DNA of 13,169 nucleotides, from NCBI GenBank assembly GCA_024278285.1, contig JAJRTM010000649.1, positions 1 to 13,169 of the forward strand, in the 5' to 3' direction. Made by a program: the position numbers and the translations under genes. Source of the stretch: Planctomycetota bacterium (GTDB taxonomy: Bacteria; Planctomycetota; Planctomycetia; Planctomycetales; Planctomycetaceae). Positions within the stretch are counted from its first letter, which is position 1; every line of letters starts with the position of its first letter. The notes below the pieces were generated by a model, which worked only from the letters and a program-made list of their open reading frames with translations, made no database searches and was not told where the DNA came from. This document shows positions 1 to 6,282 of this stretch, one piece after another.

Positions 1-487
1 GTGGCTGGTCTTTAGACAGCAAAAGCATCGGTTCTGCGCTAACCAGATCATCGAGCAGAATTTCAGCCAGCTCCTGATTGGTTGCCGGTTCGACAGGTTG
101 TCTTAACAACTGCCAGCAGATAACCAGTGGCAACAGACAGATGGTGATCAATCCGAGGTGAGTAATTACCGCAGCAATCAACGGATCGCGATAGCGCTGC
201 GCAGCGATTGCTTGACGTTCCTGCTCTAACAAATCTCGTTGCTGATTCACACCGGACTGCTGAGCGACCAATTCCGCGCGAGCCCGGGCATCCGCTTCCA
301 CCAGTTCTCGTGAGCCGGCTGCCACTTCCTGTTGCAGTTCCAGCATTTGTTGACTTTGTTCAGCCTGTTTCTGTGAATGCCATTGTGCCATTTCCAGCAG
401 TCGCTGATCAGTCTCATCTTCACAGCCACTCATCAGCAGAATCATGGCGAACAGTAGCGTCAGATTCCCGGGTATCATTTTTTCCAT
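1..487 (-). CDS. Putative lipoprotein with periplasmic coiled coil and one transmembrane helix (3' end beyond window)
   Basis: Reading the minus strand from ATG at 487, the frame stays open for 162 codons to the window edge, so the C-terminus is missing. Residues 1-22 form a short signal peptide ending in a lipobox-like MSGC, with lipidation expected at Cys22. Residues about 25-100 are rich in Gln, Glu and Ala with heptad-like spacing (for example QKQAEQSQQMLELQQEV), suggesting a coiled coil. Residues about 103-127 are hydrophobic (AAVITHLGLITICLLPLVI), a likely transmembrane helix, followed by an acidic tail. A GGAGG-type ribosome site lies at 491-496, with 5 nt between GGAG and the start. 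The first 68 nt overlap the upstream small membrane protein gene in another frame, suggesting translational coupling. I do not recognise the family. The topology (lipid anchor, extracytoplasmic coiled coil, return helix) is inferred from sequence alone. G+C is higher than in the chemotaxis genes. Confidence 0.72.
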   Translation of the reverse strand, partial: MEKMIPGNLTLLFAMILLMSGCEDETDQRLLEMAQWHSQKQAEQSQQMLELQQEVAAGSRELVEADARARAELVAQQSGVNQQRDLLEQERQAIAAQRYRDPLIAAVITHLGLITICLLPLVICWQLLRQPVEPATNQELAEILLDDLVSAEPMLLLSKDQP

Positions 488-617
488 CAGCCCTCCATCG
501 AAAAAGTAATCGTTTAAGAATCTCCTGCAGCGCCAACCGCAAGCGACGCTCCTTCAAAAACGCCAACACCGCCACCAGCAACACGCAGGAAACAAAAACC
601 AGAAGCATATAAGTCAT
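420..617 (-). CDS. Small single-pass membrane protein (65 aa), unknown function
   Basis: The protein has an N-terminal hydrophobic helix at residues about 3-19 (YMLLVFVSCVLLVAVLAF), then a basic amphipathic stretch (KERRLRLALQEILKRLLFRWR) and a hydrophilic acidic tail ending in DEWL. That pattern fits a single transmembrane helix with a positively charged cytoplasmic side. A TTG at 623 is also in frame, but ATG at 617 is preferred because AAAGGA at 625-630 sits 7 nt upstream of it. The last 68 nt overlap the start of the lipoprotein gene, so the two are probably one transcription unit. I do not recognise the family. The hydrophobic profile, the ribosome site and the partner gene are what make it more than a chance frame. 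Confidence 0.62.
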   Translation of the reverse strand: MTYMLLVFVSCVLLVAVLAFLKERRLRLALQEILKRLLFRWRADGKNDTRESDATVRHDSADEWL

Positions 618-624
618 ACGCAAT

Positions 625-630
625 TCCTTT
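625..630 (-). promoter_or_regulatory. Ribosome binding site deciding the start of the 65-aa membrane protein
   Basis: AAAGGA on the minus strand lies 7 nt before ATG at 617 but only 1 nt before the alternative TTG at 623. The ATG is therefore the better start. Confidence 0.55.
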
Positions 631-1032
631 CTGTAAAAAATGGGAATGGGGGAAGTACCGGTTCACCGGACACAACGGAGCCACTTGGGCTCTTATCAGC
701 TTCGAAGAGATTGACAAAGCACGCCAAACAAAACACCGCTTCACCAATAACAAAGTCACCAGCGGGTTATCGTCGTAATAGCGAATAGATTCTTTGCCGT
801 TAATGCATAACGCAAAAACAGCCATTGACTGACGGCAATCAGAATGAGCCAAGCGTGCCAGAAAATGAGTAGGTCACAACACCATCGAAGTGAGTTTTAA
901 TCCAGCAACAACTGGGACCACCCAGGTTACATCTATAAATTTCGGAATTGAAAACCGACCTGCACGGACAGGCAGAAATCCGATCAAATAAGTGATTCAG
1001 AAAAGACAGATTGAAAATTGGCCTTTTATTTT

Positions 1033-1047
1033 ATAATGACACGTTTT
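1033..1047 (+). repeat. 15-bp direct repeat, copy 1
   Basis: The 15-mer ataatgacacgtttt occurs here and again at 1224-1238 in the same orientation, 191 bp apart. Similarity does not extend beyond the 15 bases. Together with the preceding T it contains TATAAT (1032-1037), and TTGAAA at 1011-1016 lies 15 bp upstream. It could therefore be a promoter element or a mobile-element boundary; neither is proven. Confidence 0.5.
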
Positions 1048-1223
1048 AAGGAGAAATTAAGGCGTGGCCAAAATCAGCTACTGGCTATGAGATGTTTTTC
1101 GAGCAATATTTTCATCAATCGTGCGGTCTATGCGTATTGCCCGGAATAAGGGAACCGGAAGTAAAAGTAGAAGCGATTTATCGCCATTTACAAACCCTCA
1201 AAAGCTAAGCGTTCCCTCATATA

Positions 1224-1238
1224 ATAATGACACGTTTT
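1224..1238 (+). repeat. 15-bp direct repeat, copy 2
   Basis: This is an exact second copy of the 15-mer at 1033-1047, in the same orientation. The flanks differ. It lies just downstream of the end of the small frame that stops at 1208. Confidence 0.5.
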
Positions 1239-1651
1239 TGCCATAAATTTAGCTGTTTTGCACTGCAATCCTTTGTTAAGCACCCTTTTGAGCGTTATTT
1301 GGCCTGTTTATGGCACCGGAAAGCATTTTGAGAACATCTGCCCCGCATGGAAGAAGAAAACAGGCCTCATTCAGTCTCTGAAACCAGAAAAAACAGCTTT
1401 TTTGCTCGCCATTTTCGCATCGGCTTCTCTGCATAATGCTTGTGGCTACCAGTATAGAGATTTGTTGATTAAAGATAATTTTTAATGCAAAGACCGTGAG
1501 CTTTGAGGTGATTTTTACGGCATTTCAGATAACAGGAAGCGGTCCGGCCTACGATCATCTGAAAAAATTGAGTGAGAACGAGAAAGTCAATACATCGGCG
1601 ATGTCGCACAATCTCCCCGCAACCAACACTCCACTTTTCGCCCGCCCGGCG

Positions 1652-1894
1652 CTATGTTTTCTGACCGTTGTTTACACTCCAGGGCAACTTGCCTTCTTTG
1701 CGACGGCGTTTGGATTTTCGATCTGCTTTACTGGCAGAGTATTTTTTTCGAGAGTCTTGATTTCGCTTCAGTTCCCGTCCAATGGTGCTGGGGGAGCGGT
1801 TCAGTTGCTTGGCGATTTCTGTGTTGTTGTAACCTGCGAAAATCATTTCTGCTATGACTTCCCGCTCTTCGATGGTAAGATGCTTGTGTGACAT
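1652..1894 (-). pseudogene. IS30-family transposase, N-terminal fragment
   Basis: From ATG at 1894 the frame encodes 80 residues beginning MSHKHLTIEEREVIAEM, the usual opening of IS30-family transposases. It continues through a helix-turn-helix (about residues 20-42: AGYNNTEIAKQLNRSPSTIG, then RELKRN) and a strongly basic segment (KADRKSKRRRKEGKL). The frame ends after NNGQKT. The sequence beyond the stop shows no continuation of the DNA-binding region or of the DDE catalytic core in any frame I read. Family members are normally more than 300 residues, so this is a truncated relic retaining only the N-terminal DNA-binding part. An in-frame ATG at 1960 would add 22 residues, but 1894 matches the family start. 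The relic cannot transpose by itself. Whether the short DNA-binding protein is still made is unknown. Confidence 0.8.
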
Positions 1895-1960
1895 TCGTGG
1901 CTTTCTCTTGAAGAATTGATGATCTGTTTCGAACAAAACAAACCATCCCACGAATGTCAC
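1888..1960 (-). promoter_or_regulatory. 13-bp inverted repeat spanning the transposase start codon
   Basis: gtgacattcgtgg at 1888-1900 and its exact reverse complement ccacgaatgtcac at 1948-1960 flank a 47-bp spacer. The inner arm contains the ATG at 1894. In a transcript entering from outside the element the two arms could pair and bury the start codon. Other insertion sequences, such as IS10 and IS50, use this device to avoid activation by read-through. It could alternatively be a pair of transposase binding sites. The repeat is seen directly; the role is inferred. Confidence 0.55.
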
Positions 1961-1969
1961 TTTTTTTAA

Positions 1970-2173
1970 ATCAAAAATAATTGCATTTCAAAATTGAATC
2001 CACCAGTTAATAAAACAATCGTAGAATGCGATCGTCTTTTTCAGCATGAGAAAGTTCATCTCGAATTGGCAATTGTTCAGACATCTGGTATACTCCATGC
2101 CAGAGGCTATTATAATGAACAAAAATTTCAGTCCAAGCTAGCTACTGCTGAGTCGTTACGAAATAAGCTATAA
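1970..2173 (+). pseudogene. Possible 3' remnant of an unidentified gene next to the IS end
   Basis: A frame of 67 sense codons without an ATG opens directly after a stop at 1967-1969, about 10 bp beyond the outer IS repeat arm, and ends at TAA 2171-2173. Its translation is coding-like: CDRLFQHEKVHLELAIVQTS, then GILHARGYYNEQKFQSKLAT and AESLRNKL, with a helical, charged end. It could be the C-terminus of a gene whose 5' part was lost when the IS inserted or deleted. I cannot name the family, and a chance frame in A+T-rich DNA is also possible. Confidence 0.28.
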
Positions 2174-2441
2174 AACAGTCAAAATATTGCTACCATGAGA
2201 CTCCAAGACGCTTATTAATTTGATATCGCAACGAGGCATAAAAGACATTCTCAGATGTTGATTAAGTTTTTGCAATTTGCCTGAGGCTTCCAGTGCTCGT
2301 TACATTTGACCAAGTTGCAGTAAACATTGGTTGTGGTCAGGTTTGTATCATGAGGATTTGATTGGCAGTGTCCGTAATATTTATTCCACTTTAGAATTCA
2401 TTTTAGTTTGAAAATATTGATTTTATGTGTAGGATTATTTG
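2174..2441. other. Leader region of the kinase gene, no gene seen
   Basis: This A+T-rich stretch contains no open frame with a ribosome site and no RNA gene that I recognise. It should contain the promoter of the kinase gene, but no -35/-10 pair with good spacing stood out, nor a sigma-54 type site. The only element that can be supported is the ribosome site just before the kinase start. Confidence 0.45.
2431..2434 (+). promoter_or_regulatory. Ribosome binding site deciding the kinase start
   Basis: AGGA lies 7 nt before ATG at 2442. The alternatives are TTG at 2439 (4 nt away) and ATG at 2448 (13 nt away), so 2442 is the best-spaced start. Confidence 0.6.
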
Positions 2442-4247
2442 ATGAACATGAGACAGGAGAACAAACTCAACCCCGAAGATACTCGACATGAATTGGAAGA
2501 TCGTTCTTCTTCTCTGGATGCTGAGAGCAAAACAATTCTGGGCCAAACTTCGGACGCCTCTCCAAAAAACAGACCGATATCTCTTCAAGCGGGAGACACG
2601 CTGGGGAAATATGAAATCCGTACCAAGATTGGGCAAGGTGGTATGGGAGTTGTTTATCTTGGCTATGACCCGATGATCGAACGTGAAGTCGCAATTAAAG
2701 TTCTCCCGCCGGTTGTCGCTGAAAATCCAGAAGCTCTTAAACGATTCCTGGCAGAAGCGAAAGCGATAGGAAAGTTAAACCACCCAAACGTTGTTGCGAT
2801 TTATGACATTGGATACCAGGAAGAACTCCATTACATTGTGATGGAACTGCTCAGCGGAGGAAGCCTGTCTGAATTAAATCCGAGTGAAGAATTCTGGTCG
2901 TGGCAAGATGCCTGCCGAATGACTTCCGAAGCTGCTGAAGGTTTAGCAGCCGCGCATTCTGTAGGATTGGTACATCGTGATATCAAACCGGAAAATTTGA
3001 TGTTAACACAGGAAGGTCTTGTTAAAGTTGTTGACTTCGGTCTGTCAAAGCTGACCGATGCAGCCAATGATACACGGGAAGTTGTGACAAAAATGGGGCA
3101 GATTCTGGGAACCCCTCAATACATGAGCCCTGAACAATTTCAGTGTTTAACTGTCGATGCACGCTCTGATATCTACGGTTTGGGTGGAACACTCTTTCGT
3201 TTATTGACGAACAAAGTTCCGTACGATGAATGTAAGTCGATCATGCAAATGATGTATGCACATTTAGAGCAGGCACCTCCAGATCCATCCCTTTTCAACA
3301 GCAATGTGCCAGAAGGTTGCAAAATTATCATTGAACGTGCAATGGCTAAATCTCCTGATGACCGTTATCAGGATGCGGGACAAATGGCGTTACAGTTAAA
3401 GGAACTTATTTTTGGGAAAATTGATGCTCCAACAGAAACTGAAGATGCACTCAAAGAAACTTATCGTCCCCTGAAATCGATTGTCATTGTTGAGCCATCA
3501 AAAATGCAATCGCTGATGTTGCAGGACAAATTAAAAAAAGCAGGTGTTGATTCCGTTCAAGTGTTCCGGCAAGCGAGTGAAGCACTTCAACAAATCGAAA
3601 AGAATGCCCCTGATGTTGTGATTACTGCAATGCAACTTCCAGATATACAAGGAATTGAATTAATCAGCCAGTTGCGAAAAAAAACGTTATTTCGCCAAAC
3701 AATGTTTGCATTAAATTCTAGTGATTCTACGATGGAAGAACTGATTGAAGCAGGGCAGTCTGGAACTTTGGCTCTGGTCTCAAAAAAAACAAAGCCTGAT
3801 GAAATCCTGCACACTATACACGCTTCCACATTCTATGCGATTCCTCAAGGACCGCTTTCAGCGACTATTGATCCATCAAGTATGCGTTTTTCCATCATCT
3901 ACGATGCAGACCGAATTCCTGATACAGTGGCATCACTAATTCGTCGGCTTGGTTTAATCGATTTGCAAATCACAACATTTGAGGATTTAGCTGCCGGAAG
4001 CAATCCGTCAGGTACAATTGACCTGACATTGATTTTACGGACGGCTGGCGATGCAGTGAAAGATACTCGCCTCTACACTGATTTACTTGCAAAGGTCAAG
4101 TTTGATACACAAACAGTAATTGCGGTTCAGGTGGACGGTGAAGATTTGACATTACGTGCTGTGCAAAGCGGAGGATTTATCACAGCTACACGCTGTCCTC
4201 TGGATGACGCTCGGCTGATACGGGTGTTGCAAATTTCTTCGAAATAA
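2442..4247 (+). CDS. Hanks-type Ser/Thr protein kinase fused to degenerate receiver domain(s), cytoplasmic
   Basis: A 601-residue protein with a polar N-terminal tail (1-50). The kinase domain (about 57-325) carries the glycine loop IGQGGMGVV (63-71), VAIK lysine 86, HRDIKPEN (178-185; catalytic Asp180), DFG (198-200) and GTPQYMSPE before the C-lobe, so it looks catalytically competent. Residues about 346-460 have the fold pattern of a CheY receiver (SIVIVEPSK...PDVVITAMQLPDIQG), but the phospho-acceptor Asp is Ala396 and the acidic pair is Glu-Pro (351-352). It is therefore a pseudo-receiver unlikely to accept phosphate from CheA. Residues about 481-601 repeat a beta/alpha pattern that may be a second, more eroded receiver. 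No transmembrane helix is present, unlike the PknB-type receptor kinases. The gene converges on cheB with 70 nt between stops and shares no promoter with the che operon. Substrates are unknown. A role in tuning chemotaxis is suggested only by location and by the receiver-like tail. Confidence 0.93.
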   Translation: MNMRQENKLNPEDTRHELEDRSSSLDAESKTILGQTSDASPKNRPISLQAGDTLGKYEIRTKIGQGGMGVVYLGYDPMIEREVAIKVLPPVVAENPEALKRFLAEAKAIGKLNHPNVVAIYDIGYQEELHYIVMELLSGGSLSELNPSEEFWSWQDACRMTSEAAEGLAAAHSVGLVHRDIKPENLMLTQEGLVKVVDFGLSKLTDAANDTREVVTKMGQILGTPQYMSPEQFQCLTVDARSDIYGLGGTLFRLLTNKVPYDECKSIMQMMYAHLEQAPPDPSLFNSNVPEGCKIIIERAMAKSPDDRYQDAGQMALQLKELIFGKIDAPTETEDALKETYRPLKSIVIVEPSKMQSLMLQDKLKKAGVDSVQVFRQASEALQQIEKNAPDVVITAMQLPDIQGIELISQLRKKTLFRQTMFALNSSDSTMEELIEAGQSGTLALVSKKTKPDEILHTIHASTFYAIPQGPLSATIDPSSMRFSIIYDADRIPDTVASLIRRLGLIDLQITTFEDLAAGSNPSGTIDLTLILRTAGDAVKDTRLYTDLLAKVKFDTQTVIAVQVDGEDLTLRAVQSGGFITATRCPLDDARLIRVLQISSK

Positions 4248-4260
4248 CTGCTGCCGATTT

Positions 4261-4284
4261 CAATCAAATAATCAATCAAATAAA
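4261..4284. repeat. Imperfect tandem duplication of 12 bp between convergent genes
   Basis: caatcaaataat is followed directly by caatcaaataaa. The unit lies in the 70-nt gap between the stops of the kinase gene and cheB. No terminator hairpin is visible in this gap on either strand, so read-through between the convergent genes is possible. Confidence 0.4.
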
Positions 4285-4317
4285 CTCTGAGACTAATAGA
4301 AGCGGTCCTAAAGCTCT

Positions 4318-5400
4318 TTATTTTTGTCGAGACTGCTGGATAATGGCTGATGTAATTGATTGCAATTTTGCAACACGATGAGACAAATCATTGTCGATGA
4401 CGGATTTCGGCATTCCATAGACAACACAACCATCCTGACTTTGAGCAATGATGTAGCTCCCTTTTTCTCGAAGTTGCAGGCAGCCGTCTGTTCCATCCTG
4501 TCCCATTCCGGTCATGATAACACCGATTGCCTTATCACCCCATACATCTGCAGCAGATCGAAACAAATAGTCAACAGCAGGACGACAACTGTTCTCGGGA
4601 GGGTCATCAGTCAGCCGGACAACAACTTTTTTGTTACGGAAAATAACCTTCATGTGACAACCACCGGGAGCGATAATAATTGTTCCCGGACGAACGGGCA
4701 TATTGTTTGTTGCTTCTACGACTTCAAGGGGGCAGATACCGTTGAGTCGATTTGCTAGCTTGGCTGTATACTCAGGAGGCATATGCTGGACGACAAGAAT
4801 TGGTAACGTAAATTCAGCTGGAAACTTAGGTAATACTTCGCGTAATGCTTCGGGACCGCCTGTTGATGTCCCTATCAGGACTGCTGCATAGCGACCTGTT
4901 TCAGATGTTCTTGTTTCAGAATGTGAATGGGGTTCAATTTCATTTTCGACAATTTCTTGTTGTTGACCCGGTAACTGTTGACTTTGGCGCGAATGTTTAA
5001 ATGTGTTGATTTTTTCCTTGAGAGCTTCATAGAGTAACAATTTATTCTCTTCAAGATTGTTACCCGAAGGCTTAAGAATAAAATCAAAGGCTCCTTCTAA
5101 TAACGCATCGGTCGTAACCTGTGCACCGGCGTCAGTCAGTCGACTCACCATAATTGCTTGAGATGAGTCGCCTCGTTCATTCATTTCACGAAGAACTTCG
5201 ATGCCATTCATGTCCGGCATTTCGACGTCTAATGTCACTATATCCGGGGAGAGTTTCTTGATGATCTCCAAAGCGTGGATACCATTCTCAGCTTTTCCGA
5301 CAACAGTACAGCCGGGAATTTCGGACAAAATATTCCGAATCAATAAACGAAACAAAGCCGAATCATCGACAACGACAATCCGAATTTGATCATTAGACAT
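4318..5400 (-). CDS. cheB: CheB, chemotaxis response regulator protein-glutamate methylesterase/deamidase
   Basis: A 360-residue protein that removes methyl groups from chemoreceptor glutamates and resets sensitivity. The receiver domain (about 5-125) has Asp12/Asp13, phospho-acceptor Asp58 in IVTLDVEMPDMNG and Lys110 in FILKP. A polar, Gln/Glu-rich linker (about 135-170) joins it to the catalytic domain (171-360). The latter carries the family triad: Ser179 in IGTSTGGP, His206 in VVQHMPP and Asp302 in TGMGQDG. Length and order are standard, so activation by CheA phosphotransfer is expected. ATG at 5400 is preceded by AAAGGA with 8 nt spacing and overlaps the end of cheY by 8 nt, indicating coupled translation. 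It is the last gene of the operon running from cheA. Confidence 0.96.
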   Translation of the reverse strand: MSNDQIRIVVVDDSALFRLLIRNILSEIPGCTVVGKAENGIHALEIIKKLSPDIVTLDVEMPDMNGIEVLREMNERGDSSQAIMVSRLTDAGAQVTTDALLEGAFDFILKPSGNNLEENKLLLYEALKEKINTFKHSRQSQQLPGQQQEIVENEIEPHSHSETRTSETGRYAAVLIGTSTGGPEALREVLPKFPAEFTLPILVVQHMPPEYTAKLANRLNGICPLEVVEATNNMPVRPGTIIIAPGGCHMKVIFRNKKVVVRLTDDPPENSCRPAVDYLFRSAADVWGDKAIGVIMTGMGQDGTDGCLQLREKGSYIIAQSQDGCVVYGMPKSVIDNDLSHRVAKLQSITSAIIQQSRQK

Positions 5401-5773
5401 CAGTTTCGTCCTTTCGGTAGTGTGTGAAAAATGTTTTTAATCGTGCGGAATCGAACGGTTTGACAATAAAGTCTATCGCACCACTTTCAATACATTTGCT
5501 GAGCTTTTCTTTTTGATCGACAGCACTGATCATCACTACCTGAGCTTGTGAATCTATTTTTCTAATTGCAACAAGTGCGTTCAAACCGTCCATTTTGGGC
5601 ATTACCATGTCAAGCGTGACGAGATCAGGCTTGTGTTGCTCGTATAATAAAACAGCTTCTTCTCCATTTTTTGCTTCAGCCACGATATTCCACCCAGAAC
5701 CAGTAGCAATTTCTTTAATTTTCATTCGCATAATCAGCGAATCATCAACAATCATCAATTGGTTGGATACCAT
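5393..5773 (-). CDS. cheY: CheY-type single-domain response regulator
   Basis: A 126-residue stand-alone receiver. It shows Asp10/Asp11 in MIVDDS, phospho-acceptor Asp55 in VTLDMVMPKMDG, Ser83 in VVMISAV and Lys105 in FIVKPF, so all phosphorylation residues are present. In this operon it is the likely output of CheA, which would act on the flagellar switch or another motor. An in-frame ATG at 5785 overlaps the cheD stop (TAATG), but ATG at 5773 is preferred because GAGGA at 5779-5783 sits 5 nt before it. The 3' end overlaps cheB. With both CheC-like and CheD proteins upstream, its dephosphorylation is probably handled by the CheC-like protein. Confidence 0.93.
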   Translation of the reverse strand: MVSNQLMIVDDSLIMRMKIKEIATGSGWNIVAEAKNGEEAVLLYEQHKPDLVTLDMVMPKMDGLNALVAIRKIDSQAQVVMISAVDQKEKLSKCIESGAIDFIVKPFDSARLKTFFTHYRKDETDV

Positions 5774-5778
5774 AGTAG

Positions 5779-5783
5779 TCCTC
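5779..5783 (-). promoter_or_regulatory. Ribosome binding site deciding the cheY start
   Basis: GAGGA lies 5 nt upstream of ATG 5773 and actually overlaps the alternative ATG at 5785. That is strong support for the downstream start. Confidence 0.65.
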
Positions 5784-5784
5784 A

Positions 5785-6282
5785 TTATATTTCAACTGTT
5801 TCCTGGTCAACGATATTAATCCGCACATTGCCAGTTCCCAGAAAAAAAGTCATTCGCCGACCAAAATTTCCACCACAATGCTTGGCAACGATAGGAATTC
5901 CTCGGGCGGTGATTTGCTTTTCAATCGCTTCAATATTTCGTTCTCCGATTCCAGAGGTTGCATTGGATTTAAACATATTTGCTCCCCCAGCTATTTTGGC
6001 AGAAAGTTTTTTAATTGTACCGCCTCGTTTTTCTATCAATCTCAAAATTTCCGGGATTGCTGTATCTGCAAATTTTCCAGGCGGTCCATCATGTTCTGTT
6101 GAATCGGGTAATACAATATGAGCCAATGCACCGATGCGATTTGCACTATCGTACAAAGTTAATCCGACACACGATCCTAATAATGTTTTAATTAAATCAT
6201 TTTCTTCTCCTACCGCAATCTCCCCCATTCGAACAGAGGCTGTGGTTTTCTTCGAATATCCTGTCGAGTATTGGTCAGTCAT
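5785..6282 (-). CDS. cheD: CheD, chemoreceptor glutamine deamidase
   Basis: A 165-residue protein. CheD deamidates selected receptor glutamines and, in Bacillus and Thermotoga, binds CheC and increases its CheY-P phosphatase activity. The signature stretch TLLGSCVGLTLYD gives the catalytic Cys38, with Thr33 just before it, and His55 lies in GALAHIVLPD, so the active site is intact. KIAGGANMF (about 95-103) and the GIGERN segment are further family hallmarks, and the C-terminal half has GGNFGRRM. The start overlaps the stop of the CheC-like gene in an ATGA arrangement, and GGAG lies 8 nt upstream. Standing between the CheC-like gene and cheY fits the CheC-CheD-CheY adaptation loop. Confidence 0.95.
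   Translation of the reverse strand: MTDQYSTGYSKKTTASVRMGEIAVGEENDLIKTLLGSCVGLTLYDSANRIGALAHIVLPDSTEHDGPPGKFADTAIPEILRLIEKRGGTIKKLSAKIAGGANMFKSNATSGIGERNIEAIEKQITARGIPIVAKHCGGNFGRRMTFFLGTGNVRINIVDQETVEI

Larger units (their letters stand above)
618..1651. other. Gene-poor stretch of about 1 kb with decayed reading frames
   Basis: No intact gene is recognised here. On the minus strand a frame from 852 runs into the small membrane protein gene and shows no family signature. On the plus strand AAGGAG at 1048-1053 precedes GTG at 1064, which opens only 8 codons before a stop. From ATG at 1092 a 38-codon frame runs to TAA at 1206-1208 and contains the piece VEAIYRHLQTLKS; it could be the tail of a decayed gene, but I cannot name it. 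A 75-codon TTG-started frame at 1258-1485 lacks a convincing ribosome site and recognisable motifs. The stretch also holds a 15-bp direct repeat, listed separately. The picture is that of an eroded intergenic or mobile-element region. Confidence 0.5.
1652..1961 (-). mobile_element. Relic of an IS30-type insertion sequence (5' end only)
   Basis: The transposase fragment plus its upstream leader, ending at the outer arm of a 13-bp inverted repeat (1948-1960), make up the recognisable part of the element. The opposite end and the catalytic portion are missing. The exact left boundary cannot be fixed without a complete copy for comparison. Confidence 0.6.

Noticed and set aside
514..852. 112-codon minus-strand frame upstream of the small membrane protein
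   Set aside because: It overlaps the better supported small membrane protein in another frame, ends in Gly/Ala-rich shadow sequence and has no recognisable motif or ribosome site. A decayed element in its first half cannot be excluded.
1258..1485. 75-codon plus-strand frame starting with TTG
   Set aside because: There is no ribosome site before the TTG, no family motif, and the surroundings are eroded.
1496..1891. 131-codon plus-strand frame
   Set aside because: It runs antisense to the clearly recognisable IS30 transposase fragment, so it is a shadow.
2357..2400. Possible sigma-54 promoter (TTGGCAGTG) before the kinase gene
   Set aside because: The matching -12 element (TTGC-type) is not at the required distance.
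4248..4317. Possible bidirectional terminator between the kinase gene and cheB
   Set aside because: No stem with adequate G+C followed by a T run was found on either strand.
4360..4758. 132-codon plus-strand frame inside cheB
   Set aside because: It is antisense to the catalytic domain of cheB, which carries all family motifs.
5759..6121. 120-codon plus-strand frame inside cheD
   Set aside because: It is antisense to cheD, with no motif of its own.
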